Shown: in pieces, positions 11,801-30,400 of the stretch
Numbering within the stretch: position 1 is the first letter of the stretch
Layout of the letters: each line of letters begins with the position of its first letter
DNA from: Datnioides undecimradiatus
Lineage: Eukaryota > Chordata > Actinopteri > Lobotiformes > Datnioididae
DNA: 64,000 nt
Direction: 5' to 3'
NCBI GenBank assembly: GCA_008933995.1
Contig: WARS01000051.1
Location: 186,001 to 250,000 of the forward strand
Notes under the pieces: generated by a model
The model's database searches: none
What the model was told of the DNA's origin: nothing
Seen by the model: the letters and a program-made list of their open reading frames with translations, nothing else
Position numbers and translations under genes: made by a program

Positions 11801-14800
11801 CAGCTGTAGATATATATATGTATAGCCAGTAATGGATTTGGACTAAATATCTCATCACGCGGTCACTCTGATGGGATGAAATGACGCCTGTAATCAAACA
11901 GTTTATTGATTTGAATGTCACAACAGAAAACAGAATATATCACACTAGTAAAACACATTTTTACACACCGTTAGTGCAGCTGAATACAGGTTTCAGTCTT
12001 GATCATATTATTTTATTATATTAATTAGTGTTGTTTTTGATTATACAGTTTCAAAAGAAGCTAGACTGATGTATTCTTAAAGGGTCTGATGAAAACAGTT
12101 ACCACTCTGCTGTGTCTCTGGTAAATATAAAGCTGCTGCCAGCAGCTGGTTGGCTTCGCTTGGCACAAAGACTAAAAACAGTGGGAGTGATAGAAAACTA
12201 TTATTGTCTCATATTTTGTGAATGAATAGTTTTATTGCACAGTTAAGCACTCACCTAATTGCAATGTTATCTAATATGGCTTCCTGTGTGTGTGTGTGTG
12301 TGCTGCAGGTGTGGGCGTGGAAGGAGAACGTTTGGGAGAAGGAGAAGGGGACGCTGCTGGAGAGGTACACGGTGGAGCAGAGCAAGCCATCGGCCGAGGG
12401 CGGCGGCGTCCTCTCCACCCTCACCATCAACAACGTGATGGAGTCGGACTTCCAGTCCACCTACAACTGCACGGCCTGGAACTCGTTCGGCCCCGGCACC
12501 ATGATCATCACGCTGGAGGAGACCGGTGTGTTTCTATAACAATATTAGTTTACAGCTTCTGTAAAGAGATTAGAATAAAACAAAAAATCCCAAAACAGCT
12601 TAAAATATCTTCTTTTAAATGATTTGTATATGTACATGTTCATAACGTATGTGCTACGTGCAAAGGAATCCAAATGAAATCTACTGTGACATGAATGATT
12701 GCAGCTTGCATGGCACTGTCGTAGGCAAAGGTGTAGCTTCAGTTTACTTAAAATCATTTCTAGTTTCTATCAGATAATATTGTACCTGCAACTTTGCAAC
12801 ACAGAGCTCTGCGTTACTGGCTGACAGCACAGTTTTCCTGCATGCTGTCAATTACATGTTCAAATTCTATTTGTTCATCGGATTAAAATCCTACAGGTAA
12901 AAATCAGGGATGGTGCGTCAGCCAGCTATAAAAATTGCCCAGCTGATGGTATAAATATGTTAACAAGGGATGATAATAATGATTTATTGATTCAAAATGG
13001 GAGAAAGATCAATGACGCAAAACATGCAAGACAATTTTTCGATTTTGTGTCACTTTAGCATGCTAACTAGCCAAAAATATGTCAGAGGTGTGACACAGCA
13101 GCATCCCAGGACAGGACAGCTGCCTTATGTACCTGCAAACAATAATGTTACATCAGCTGCTATAATAAAACCAGAATACAGTCAGTGTTGCAGTGTGTTA
13201 CTCCTGCGTGGCTCAGCAATGATCAGCAAACAGCTGGGAAAACAATATTACTGTGGCATCCAGTGTACAAATGTGTTACCTGTCCAACCCTCGACCATCA
13301 TCAGGTCAATGTGGGCCCTGAGACTTACTGACATCACAATACAAGAGAACTGTTTATACATTTGCAATGCTAACTCAATCCATTCCTCCCTCTCTCTCTT
13401 TCTCCCTCATCCCCACATTTCAGAGGAAGTCCCAGTGGGGATAATAGCTGGCGGGACGGTGGGCTCTACCATCCTCTTATTCATCTTTCTGCTGGTCCTT
13501 GTTCTTATCTTCTACCGGCAGCGCAAAGGCAGTGAGTCATACCACCCATGTGCTTAACACATACAACATAAAAGCCCAATCTGCATGCACAGTAGAGGTT
13601 TTTGTGTTTTTGTAGAGGATTACAGTTGAAATGCTCATCAGCAGACCAGACAACCTGCAGCAAACCAACGAAAACCAAACACCCTCCGCTTCCCCTCCAC
13701 CATATGGACGTCGCTCCCCCGGCTCATGAAAACAAGATGCGCGTGTGCAGCTGGATTCAACCTTTTTGCCGTGTTTTGCTTCCAGGTCGGCGCGGGGTCA
13801 CCCTGGGTAAGCCCGACATCAAGGTGGAGACGATAAACAAGGAGACCCACAGCTTGGAGGAGGACTCCGGCAGCGTGTCCACGGCTTCGCGCATGGTCAA
13901 GGCCATGTACTCGGTGAGCAGACAGCGGGATATGTGTGCTTGGGCCGGACACTGTTTACACAGCCTGTAGTCGTAGGAAAAAGAACTCAGATTAACTCAG
14001 TAACCTCTCCCTACGCCGCACTGTACCTTCTGACTGAAAACAAACTCTGTGCTTTCCCCTGTAATTGCTCCTTTTAACCCTTTTAACTCCATTTTCTCCC
14101 CTCCTGTCATACTCTGTTGCCTCCTTCCCTCTTCTGTTTTGTTACGGCACCTTCTCTCCTCCTTTTTTTGTTTTCGTTTTTGTTGTTTGACGGTTTAGTT
14201 TCTCCCCTCTGTGTCCTTCTCTCCCTCCAATCAGCCCTTTAAAGATGACATAGAGCTCAAGTCTGACCTCCGCAGCGACACCCTGGATACCCGTCAGGAG
14301 TACGACCTAAAGGTGAGCTCACGCAGAGGCGCTTGATGTTCATATCCAATCAGAAAGCAGATTGTCTTTGAAATTGAACAAAACTACCCCTTTTTAGATA
14401 CAGATACAGTTTAAAGTCAACATCAACAACTCATTGATAATTAAATGATGCCAAAGTCAGGGGGAGGTCTTGCTCAGTTCGTTCTGGAGCAAGGTTTCGT
14501 TCTAATTATACCTCAAAGGGCTCCAGATATCCTAATCGTTACTGACATGGTGACTCTGAGTGATGACTTTCATCCAATGATTGTGCAGCTTCTCTCCTCC
14601 GATGGAAGTGATGTCACCCGGGATGACACTGAGAGCATCCACCAGGCTGATGACTAAATAATATCATTCTGTTCAGAGTTTGACACCATAAATGAGAACT
14701 CGCTGATTAATATTTAATCCCGGCTGACCATTAATCAGTGACAAATATAGATTTTTAGGAGTTGCCTAAACAAAAGAATTACATTTTTTATATATGGAAG

Positions 14801-17765
14801 CAGCTGTATATGAAATATAAGTCTAATTTGCTCTGAAAGGTTTAAATTCCCCTCTATAAGACCCAAAAAGGCATTTTAATATTTCAGTTTGGACCCTCTA
14901 GAGGGAGCATGTGCGCATCTTCACTTTGCTCTCGTTGTACTTTGTTAAACAGCCTGCTTCCTTAAATCACGTGCTCTCCTCGAATGCCTTCCGGTTTCGT
15001 AGCCGCACCTGGAACGAACACATCAAACGCATCACGGAGCACCCGCAGCTCACAAATGGAATGTGTTCAAGCTGAATAGTTGACATCCTGCTGGTGATGA
15101 AAGCAGCATTAAGTGATTTCAGTCGCTGGCCTTCGCTGTCGGGTCTTTACCCCGGCGTTTATCACTGCACTGTGAGAGCATAAACAGGTTGTTCACCAGC
15201 AAATATGACTTAATACTTCTCTCTGCCACGTATGACAGCACCCCAGTTAAAACAATGCCACCTACACACTGCACAAAATCCCGTCTTGGCGCGGCGGTCA
15301 CATTCAGACCTCTCTCTGTCCTCCAGTTTCACTTCATTCTACACGTTTTCAGGTTTGCGTCGATGCTTTTCTGGCATCAGCTGTGTGTTTTTCCCCCTCT
15401 GGGCAACATGTTTCTTTAAATGCTGGATCTCCTTTGGTCTTCTCTGCCCTTCGCTCTCAGTCAAACTGTGAGGCAACCGGCTTCTCTGATTACTCAGAAA
15501 GTCGTCTCATCGTGAAGATATTTAAAGACAAAAAAAACCCTTCAAACTGGAGTGAAATTGTAAAAAAAAAAAAGAAAAGATAACGGACGTTACGGCACAC
15601 CCTGCCCATTCAGCCGGCATGAATCATTTATACGTTTTGACACCGGAGGGCCGGGCTTAGGTGATGAATGTAGTTTCACGCGTGAAGCTGCCAAAATGTT
15701 CCGCTGAAACTCCCCCCCATGAATATTTTGTGAGGGCAAACGCACCACCCCTCTAGCTGGAGTGCTGCCTTGGATCACTTTGAAGAAACACAGACATGAA
15801 TCCACCCCAGGAGGTGGTTAGATCACCCCCACAACAGCCTCAGCCAGACTGTTTTTATTCCTCCCCGCTGCCTGAAGCACCAAAGCAGTGAAACAGAGTT
15901 GGGTGGGGGGAGAAGTAAGGGCACGTGAGAGAGACAACGAAATAGTAGTGGAGGAGCGTTAGAGCATTCAGAAGGCAGGAGAGCAGCCATCCGTCACCCA
16001 GGTGAGCTCAAGATCAGCTCGCCAACGAAGTCGGATCAGAATTCCTGATCTTTCCTCTTAACCTGGTCATAAAAGGTGAGCAGTGTGAGCAGTGCCCCAC
16101 TTCCGCACTAAGTGATGTCATAGACTTACACTTGAAATCTGAAATCATAGCAAAAAATGTCTTGAGTGTGCTGAAGAAGGAAAGGAGGAGGCGCTGTCAG
16201 CTGGAAAAGACATGAACAGATGTAGGTGTTGGTGAGACGGCTTCTTAGAACCTCCCAACACAGAAAAAGACAACACATCTACAAACCTGTGTTATCTGAT
16301 TGTTTACGCTGCGGCCGGAGGAATCATGTCATCAGATTGTCCGTCCCGGTGTCACAAACCTGATGTTTCAGAAGTGCCTCGAGGAAATGTCCTCAAATTT
16401 GGCTCAGATATCATCTCAAAGATGAACTGATTACATTTTGCCGGTTGGAGCTCTCTGTGACCTTGCAAAAAACACGTTTTTTTGGCCCGGACGCAAGAAT
16501 TCGTACGCTGATTACGACAAACCTTCGCACACATGTGACATCATACTGTTCTGGCCATTGTTCAGCGATGTCTCAGGAATGACAGGGGAGATTGTTACCA
16601 TCTTTCCCTGTGCTGCAGGGTCTAACGTGTGTGTGACGCGCAGGCAGATGTTTCTTGTGACATCACGGTTTTATAACTTGTATACGAATGTCAACGGCGT
16701 GCTCCGGGAATACTTATATAAAGGTGATCGGGACTGCTGGCGGTTAGCGGGCTGGTTGACAGCCTTTATTTCTCCACAGCCTGATCCGCAGGCATTTCTG
16801 AAAAGAGACGGAGACTCATCTCAACAGCTGAGTCACAAAAGAGAGCAAACTGCCCTCATGGCGCAATCTTAATGAATCTCAACCAGCTTGGGACGTAGAA
16901 CTCAACCTGACCTCTTACCTTCTACAAGAAAGGCAATTTCTCTATGGGGACTGAGGGGCAACATAACATTTTATAATAGAGCCCTTTGACCTTGTGAATT
17001 TATGCACTTGCGTATGGAAAATGATATATTTTCATACTGCTCACTCTGTTTTTTTGTCTCCTGCTGTTTGTCTCTCAGGATCCCACTAATGGCTACTACA
17101 ATGTGCGAGCATCCACCCACGATGAAGGCCGCCCTGCCTCCCGCTCCACCATGCATTACTCTGACTACCGCTCCCCTGCGGGAACGCCAGGGGGAGCTGC
17201 GTCTATCAGCAGCAGCGCTGGCGGCTCGGGGGCCACAGCCAGCGGAGGAGCCCCCGGTCCGCCCGGCCCCCTCACCTCCCCCGGCCGACCCCAGGCCTGC
17301 TACGACCCCCGACCCCCATCCAGACTTTCCCACATCAGCTATGCCCAGTTCAACACTTTCACCCGTGGGGGTCAGAGCCAGCAGCCTCCGGCTAACCCTG
17401 CCCCCGTGGCCAGCGACTTCCCAGGGGACTGCAGTCTCCTGGACTCCACTTCCCAGCTGGCTTACGACAACTACGGATACCCGTCACATTACCAGACCTA
17501 CCGCATGGGTTTCGCCCCGTCCAGCCTGGCCCCCTTGGAGGCCGGCCCATCCTATGAAATGTATGGGGTGGGATCCGGTGTCGGGCCCGGGGTGGGATCC
17601 GGGGTTGGGAGCCCTGGGGTGGGCGTGGGTCCCGGTGGTCCTGCTCCGTCGGGATCAGAGACTGGACTTGGGAAGTACGGCAGCTCCACTCGCTTCTCCT
17701 ACACCTCGCAACACTCTGACTACTCCCACAGCCGACACACACAGAGGATGCAGACTCACGTGTGA
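4128..17765 (+). CDS. kirrel1: Kin of IRRE-like protein 1 (NEPH1), partial at 5' end
   Basis: Single-pass adhesion protein of the nephrin/NEPH family, acting at cell junctions such as the podocyte slit diaphragm. Exons: 4128-4277, 7555-7704, 7787-7944, 8028-8178, 8478-8583, 8885-9033, 9218-9345, 10475-10601, 10856-10956, 12309-12525, 13424-13531, 13786-13913, 14235-14312 and 17079-17765; all phases agree and about 811 residues are encoded (human is 757). Five Ig domains are seen, each with its cysteine pair (Ig1 begins [10 protein letters not shown]; Ig5 ends [13 protein letters not shown]). A hydrophobic helix follows VPVGIIAGG in the exon at 13424. The tail keeps [20 protein letters not shown] and [11 protein letters not shown], and ends in MQTHV, the PDZ ligand known to bind ZO-1 in NEPH1. 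Signal peptide is missing. A Gly/Val/Ser-rich insert in the last exon lengthens the tail. Teleosts can carry a and b copies; which one this is cannot be told. Confidence 0.96.
4278..7554 (+). other. kirrel1 intron after Ig1 first half
   Basis: A 3.3 kb intron. About 6160-6515 is almost purely pyrimidine on the + strand (CTCTCTCC and TTCCTCC runs), preceded by a G run at 6000-6009. Around 6580-6790 there are scattered GT and CA repeats. No exon, RNA gene or transposon protein was recognised. Confidence 0.6.
8796..8828. repeat. (GT)n microsatellite
   Basis: Uninterrupted GT run of about 16 units in a kirrel1 intron, ending about 55 bases before the next splice acceptor. A (CT)n run also forms the polypyrimidine tract of the previous acceptor at about 8447-8472. 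Confidence 0.9.
9346..10474 (+). other. kirrel1 intron within Ig4
   Basis: A 1.1 kb intron between the [15 protein letters not shown] exon and the [13 protein letters not shown] exon. No gene or clear repeat was recognised in it. Confidence 0.6.
10957..12308 (+). other. kirrel1 intron within Ig5
   Basis: A 1.35 kb intron splitting Ig5 between the exon ending STPPPDKI and the exon starting VWAWKENVW. It has short GT runs near 11743-11758 and 12287-12302, the second forming part of the acceptor region. No gene was recognised. Confidence 0.6.
12526..13423 (+). other. kirrel1 intron before the transmembrane exon
   Basis: A 0.9 kb AT-rich intron. A 186-codon open frame runs through its second half into the transmembrane exon, but only the part from 13424 matches the family; the upstream part has no NEPH similarity. 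Confidence 0.6.
14313..17078 (+). other. kirrel1 last intron
   Basis: A 2.8 kb intron before the long last coding exon. Open frames at 14445-14657 and 16438-16872 are short, match no family I know and lack splice or codon support. No transposon or RNA gene was recognised. Confidence 0.55.
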
Positions 17766-19198
17766 GACAGAGAGACGCATAAACACCTCACAGTCTTAGC
17801 GGAGCATGAGGAAGCATCTTATAAATAGTGTCACAGCTAAAAACACACAATAATCAGACTTACATGCACACACTTTCACACACTGACACAGACACGCCCT
17901 GCTGGACGCGAACACGACTACAGAACACACAAGAATATCACACACACGCACACATGCACAGAGTCAGAAGACCATGCCCATGAGAGAGGGAGGGTATGAG
18001 AAACACAGAGGCACGGAGTGAGCAAAGAGTGGAAAAGAAGGCGTTTTAGCGAGACAGGGAAGGGAAATTCCACACAATTTTGAATTCCCTAACTCCCAAC
18101 GTGTTTGTATATCTGAGCTCTGAAAGAGCGGACGGCGCAAGTCACAATCAAGACTGGGAAAGAGAGCAGGAACCGGAGAGAGGACAGGAGATCACGGATC
18201 TTTGGAGCCCTATAGCTTTTGCTATGTACTGACTTTGTAAATGATGAGAGCGAACGTCTTAAGGCAAAACTGACTGACTGTCAAATATGGTACGCGCTGA
18301 TCGGGAGAAACCTCAACCAGTGGAAGGCACTTCTGGCCGCCATTTTTGCTTTTTTGTTGTTTTTTTTTTTGCTTCTTTGTTGAATAAAACAACCGTCTTA
18401 TTCAATGATCATAGAGCACATAAATATATATAGTATCCCATTATGTCCTTCTGTACAGTGGTACATGCCATCACGCCTGTTAGGCGGCGTGGGGAGTGGG
18501 CGTGCTGGGGCCGGGGTGGGGTCGGGAGGGTTGTCATCATTTTGCACTGCATCTACAGTATTCATGCTTGGACGTCCCTTATCTATATCTGTGTAATGTC
18601 TTCTTTTTATTTGCACACCAGACTAGAGCTTTGTATTCTATTTTTTAACATTACAGAATTATTTTTGTCAATGTAAAACATGTAATGTGTATGTATGGAC
18701 CAAAAGTTTGAACGTTGAGCGCACATAACTTGGGAGTTTGCCCGGGCGATTCCACTGAGACAGAAGTGAAGAGTTGTGCCAACAGCAGAGCCTGATATCA
18801 GGACGTATTCCACACCAGAGGGGTTTAACAGTGTATAAAAGAAACCTAGTGCCAAGTTGTTCATGTTGTTCTTCACCTTAGACCATGTATATGCAGTAGA
18901 AGCTCCTTCTATTGGTGACTGTTGCTTTACAAACCAGGCTCGGGGCCTTGAGTCATTCCCAGACATTTTCGTAGGCTGGAGCCTTTTTCTCGGAGCTCTT
19001 AACTACAAGCCTGGTGCAGACAGAGAGAAAAACACAGATGTTGGGTTTAGAACTGAGTGGCCTTACAGGGGAACATGTCGTACATTTCCATTTTGAATCA
19101 TTCCTCATCGTCTGTCTGCCAAAACGGCCAGAGGAGAATGTGTATGGAGAGGTTCAATGAAGGCTTGTCCACAATATTGACATGTAGTAGTGTATGAC

Positions 19199-19226
19199 TG
19201 CGAGTGCGTGGGTGTGCGAGCGATGC

Positions 19227-19263
<37 letters not shown>

Positions 19264-19470
19264 TTCAAGAGGGAGTGTGTGGGCGTTTGCGCGCACATCG
19301 ATTTGTACAGTGTGTTTGTGTAGATGTGTGAATGACTGTGTGTGTATGGGGAGCGTACTGTAAACATGCAGCGCCGAGTGTGCGCGTGGCTGTTGTGTGC
19401 GTGACGGTGTGCACGCGACGTGTGCGCGTGCGCGTGCATGTCTGTGTCTACGTGTGCGAGTGTGTGTTTC
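19199..19470. repeat. GT/GC alternating purine-pyrimidine tract
   Basis: Contains a (GT)n run near 19229-19247, a GAGAGA run to about 19264, then long stretches of GTGTGC, GCGCGT and CGTGCGCGTG to about 19470. Alternating purine-pyrimidine sequence of this type can adopt Z-DNA. It lies inside the inferred kirrel1 3' UTR. Confidence 0.7.
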
Positions 19471-19721
19471 AGTATATGTCCATATCATTTCTCTCACAAT
19501 CCTGTTACAGTACTTTTATACCTCTGGTAGGACTGTATCCTGTATTATTGTGTCTTTGAATTTAGAAAAATCCAATGTTTATCTTATTGTACTGTTCTTC
19601 GTAGCAGAGAAAACTGTTCAAAAGATGTACAACGAACATTATCAAACTCTCATTTTTTAATTTCATTATCTTCAATATTTTTTAAAAATGGTATGTAATT
19701 ATTTTTCCACAGTATTACATA

Positions 19722-19727
19722 AATAAA
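19722..19727 (+). terminator. kirrel1: poly(A) signal AATAAA for kirrel1
   Basis: Canonical hexamer within ACATAAATAAAAGCACTG, followed by a T-rich stretch within 30 bases. It is the last good signal before the ndufs2 promoter region. Confidence 0.6.
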
Positions 19728-19745
19728 AGCACTGTTTTTTATAAA

Positions 19746-20353
19746 AAACAGGGTTTGTCTTCTTTGGGCTGATGGGATCAAATGGGACTATAGAGATGAT
19801 ACCTAACATATATACATAACACAATTAAGTATAACTTAAATATCATACATTTATTTATTTTACTCATGCCTCTTCGTGACAAAATCAGAGCTGGGACAAC
19901 AAATAGAAAAAAAATTATGATGGCACATGAGTGCAGGGTCTTTCAAAGGTAAAAATAGGGATTAATGTTTTTTGTATTTGTATACAAAATAATAATATTC
20001 AAAATAATTTATGTCAACGTAACCTTTTGTAAAATTTTATTTGCTTTGCCATGTTTTTACCGTGCTGGACTTTTTGCCATTATATATGTTGCGTTATGTT
20101 ATATCATGTTGTTATAGATTATTTATATACTAATCATTTATACATACATCTGTCATTTCTTACATGCATAAACCTGATTTAAGCAGAAAATGAATTGCAC
20201 TGCCATGAGCACAAAGCGGCTTCCTTAATATATGGGCATTATACATCCTACCGATAGGTGGCAGCCGCACGCGTTATACACATAATTCGCCCATTAAACA
20301 ACAAACGAATACAAGCCTCTACGTCATTGGCCAGAGGTTGCCTGACAGCCAAG
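19746..20353 (+). promoter_or_regulatory. kirrel1-ndufs2 intergenic region and ndufs2 promoter
   Basis: About 600 bases separate the kirrel1 poly(A) site from the ndufs2 start codon. The first 450 bases are AT-rich with no recognised element. There is no TATA box close to the gene; the composition turns GC-richer from about 20250, as expected of a TATA-less housekeeping promoter. Confidence 0.4.
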
Positions 20354-26932
<6,579 letters not shown>

Positions 26933-27083
26933 CACGATGCTGCTACTGTGTAGGTTCCCTGAAGAGGAGACCTCAGTCTCTCCTCCCTACGTCTGCTAGT
27001 CAGGTTCTCTTCCTGTTCACTGTTCGCCGTAGTGAGGCTTCTGACAGATGTCTTTGCTTATGATCAATGATGTACAATGTCCA

Positions 27084-27098
27084 AATAAACCTAATAAA
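27084..27098 (+). terminator. ndufs2: poly(A) signals for ndufs2
   Basis: Two AATAAA hexamers, at 27084-27089 and 27093-27098, lie about 150 bases after the stop codon. This gives a short 3' UTR of about 180 bases. Confidence 0.7.
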
Positions 27099-27481
27099 TA
27101 TTTTATGACCCAACAGCAAAGTAGTGAGTGGTGCGTGTGATGTGATGTGAGACTGATAACATCAGAAACCCTTTTCTCTCTCAAACTCTCCATTTCCTCG
27201 ACTTGAGTTAAAATCAAGTATTAAACACGAGAGCGGGGGCCAAAGCCTCGATGATATGCCCTTTTTCTGGTTTGGTGTTAAAAGGGGGGAGTGGTCTGAA
27301 GAGATCTGAGACAAATGGACTTAAAGCTCAGACCACAACTTCCCCTCTTGGCTGTGAGTATGCAACATTCGAGTGTTTTATCAGAGCACAGAGGGGAAAA
27401 ACAAAAGCCGCGGTTTGACGTGTTTGTGCTGTTTGCTGGTCGCTTAAGGAGCCCAGTTGTCCGCGTTGAGCCTGTGTTGCC

Positions 27482-30400
27482 ATGGCAGTGTGGGGTAGGA
27501 ACCCGTTGCTGGTGGCTATTCTGCTGTGGATAAGTTTCGGGAGAGCTGGTGAGTTGTGACAGCGATACAACATTTTTACATTGGTCTAAGCTTCATGTTG
27601 GTTGTAAGGGGGTGTTGAAATATAATATACAATGAAATAACCTAAATTCAAATGCAATATAGATTTTCCATTGAATCTGTTTATTTTGCTCTGCCAACGG
27701 GTATTTATGTATATATTTCCACTTGATCTTCAGGGACGTGGGTGTGTTTAATAGAGCGCTGAGGTTTTCTGACTCTTGGCCTCATTCCACTCGGTGTAGG
27801 CAGCACAAACGCAGTTGCCACATTAGAGTTCCTGTGAAAAGAGAAGCTGACCCCGTCAGTTCTTGTTACTTGTTGCAAAAAAGCTCTGGGGCTGCCGAAC
27901 ATGGCCGCATCTGCTGACTGCAGTGCCGCTGTTGTCGAAGCAGTTCACGCGCACACCTGCCCTCAGGCCAATAACTACACTTTAGTAGATCAGTGTCCTA
28001 ATTCTCGTCAATTCACCTGCCACCAAAGTTACTTTAGACTGCGTTTAGTAGCTTATATTAGTATATGTTCCTTATATTGGAGCGACCAGAGATATTTAAA
28101 AAATCCCATAGACTGCAGTGAAACAGCCTGTGACGTTAAAATAAAGTAACAGGATGAAATAAACTAAATTTAAAACTTTAAATGTAGAGGACAGACACAT
28201 CTGTTAATATTGGGAGGCCAAGAAGACGTTAAAGTAGATAAATACAGCAACTATTGTAAATATTGTTTAGTCAATTTTATTTGTTGTTGTTGTTTATTAC
28301 TTCCCCAAAAAAGCTCAATATTTATTGCTTCCAGCCTCTCAGTTTTTCTTCTCTTACTGTCAAGGGAACTAAGCCATTTCTTTTGGTTTTGACTGTTCAC
28401 TGGGCAAAAAATTAAATCTAAGCACATGTGATTCGGCGTTCTTCCCTATTTTGTGATGGTTTATGGAATAAATTATTAATAGATAATAGGAGATCAATTG
28501 AAAATAACAGAAAACGTTGTTGCCGTCAACAGCCACAGTCCAGATTTTCTCTGCGCAGCTCTGAAAGTCGGGCGCTGAGCGTGCAAAAGATGTTTCAGCT
28601 TCACTGGCAAACTGCGCTGGGCTGCGGCCTAGTTCTGCTCTCTCTGCGCTGCACGATGCAGGGTCATATGCAGTCCACCATAAAAATATAGCGTCTGTGA
28701 TTCCACCTGGACCCGCGACACCTTGTTTGATCAAAATCTTTGACCATTAACATATAATTGACTCTATAGCGAAGCACAGAACTGCACGCGACACCGCAGA
28801 CTTCACGAATGCCGTCATTTTCATCACGGCGCCACCACGTGACGCAGCCTGCCGCAGGTGTCCAGTCCAACAAGCAAGAACAGAGCACGAACTTATTTGG
28901 AGCTTGCCATAAGCATATGAGTGGAGATTAATGGTGCATGTTGGGTATTATTTGGGGACACATTAGTCACAGTTTCTTATTGGACTTGCAGTTATTTTGG
29001 GTGTCTTACACAGGGTCTGCTGCTTCCTTTGAAAGCATGCTGGTGTGTGGCGGAAACCAGAGATGTTCACGTAGATAACACCCCATCTCTGTGGCTCGCA
29101 GGCAAGAGCAGCACGTACAGCTGAGAGGAGAAAATCAAAAGTCAATTCGTGGGTTATTCATCCATAACCCACGAGCCAGACATGTCCAACAACACTTAGA
29201 GCTAGTAGGTAGGTGGTAGGTAGTACGTATTTTAAAAGAATAGTTAAAAATACCATTACTTTAATTGGGGAGCGTTATTTGAAAGTGATTCAAAGTGTGG
29301 GGGACACTCACGTGATCCTCAATTTTCAAAAGTGATTCATTTCCTTGAATTCGTAATGGCGCCGAAAGAAAAGAAGGAAGAGACGGGACAGAAGGTGACG
29401 TCTGTCGCTGGGTGGGGGGTTTCATCGTGGAGAAGTTCTTGTGTCCAATGCAAGAAATGAAACTTCAGAGTTGTGAGTTTGAATCGCGTTTAATCCCATA
29501 AACACGGTTAATTCCAATAAATGAAAGTGGTTTTAAATAAAACTCGGCTGACCGCAGTCCCACTGAAATTCAATAAAAATGTAATGTATGATACGGGGCA
29601 TTTGTTGCACATTGGTAAACGTTAATCCCACAGCTCAGATTTGATTAAACAGCATGTGAACTGTCTTACCTGATAACGCTGAAACTTTAGAAACAATTAC
29701 CAAATCAACAGAGCCTGGACTGCTCAACAGAAACTATTTTTAGGTGTTCATTATAACGAGTCGATCGCTAGATGCATTTAAAAAGAATCAGAACGTTCAT
29801 TAGATGCACATGCTCTTTTTTTTTTTTTTTTTTGACGAAGACTATGGGAAAAAGTTTTAAAATGAAACATCAAATGTTCCATTAAGTCAGTTAAGTCAGT
29901 TAATTAAGTTTTGTTGGATCATGCTTGAAATAGTTCATTTATTCGTATTTTATTGCTACTCGTCTTCTGTGACTTTCACAGTTTCGTGATTTGCTCTTTT
30001 TAATTTCGAATAAAGTAAATTTAAGGAAGCTGAGTCCGCAGCAAACCGCCGGCGTTACTGTTGGGCGTAGCCATACGGAGCTTCACACTGCTCTGTGCAG
30101 CGCGGCGCCTTTATATTGTCTCTGCACGACACGCTGGATGTGTACTCTGTAATTATATGGAAGTACTTTGATAAAGAGAAGTTAATTATTCATGTAATAC
30201 ATTGTAAGATGGGATTTACACGAGCCAAAGACCAAAGTTTACATCTAAAAAGAAAAAAAATCCAATTAATAACTGGGATGATCGTCTCATTCTGACTTTG
30301 ATGGTCTGAATCATCATTGTTACTTACACACACCTTCCATTAAATACTAGTAAAATAGTTGTTTTATGCACCTACTGCTTACAAATTATGATTAATCAAT

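Larger units (their letters stand above)
17766..19745 (+). other. kirrel1: kirrel1 3' UTR
   Basis: About 2 kb follow the TGA at 17763-17765 before a canonical poly(A) signal at 19722. The start is rich in CA dinucleotides (about 17825-17970) and the distal part in GT/GC (about 19199-19470). An earlier AATAAA at 18383-18388 could give a shorter transcript. The 3' end is inferred from signals only. Confidence 0.6.

Noticed and set aside
13602-13785. Open frame running into the kirrel1 exon at 13786
   Set aside because: Only the part from 13786 matches the family. The upstream part is intronic and out of line with the AG acceptor and phase.
19098-19497. His/Thr-rich minus-strand frames
   Set aside because: They are translations of the GT-rich simple repeat in the kirrel1 3' UTR.
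20258-20353. Upstream extension of ndufs2
   Set aside because: The frame is open but begins at a GTG, not ATG; the first ATG in frame is at 20354 with a strong context.
29356-29460. ATGGCGCCGAAAGAAAAG, looks like the start of a lysine-rich ribosomal-type protein
   Set aside because: The frame stops after about 34 codons and no following exon was found in the fcer1g intron.
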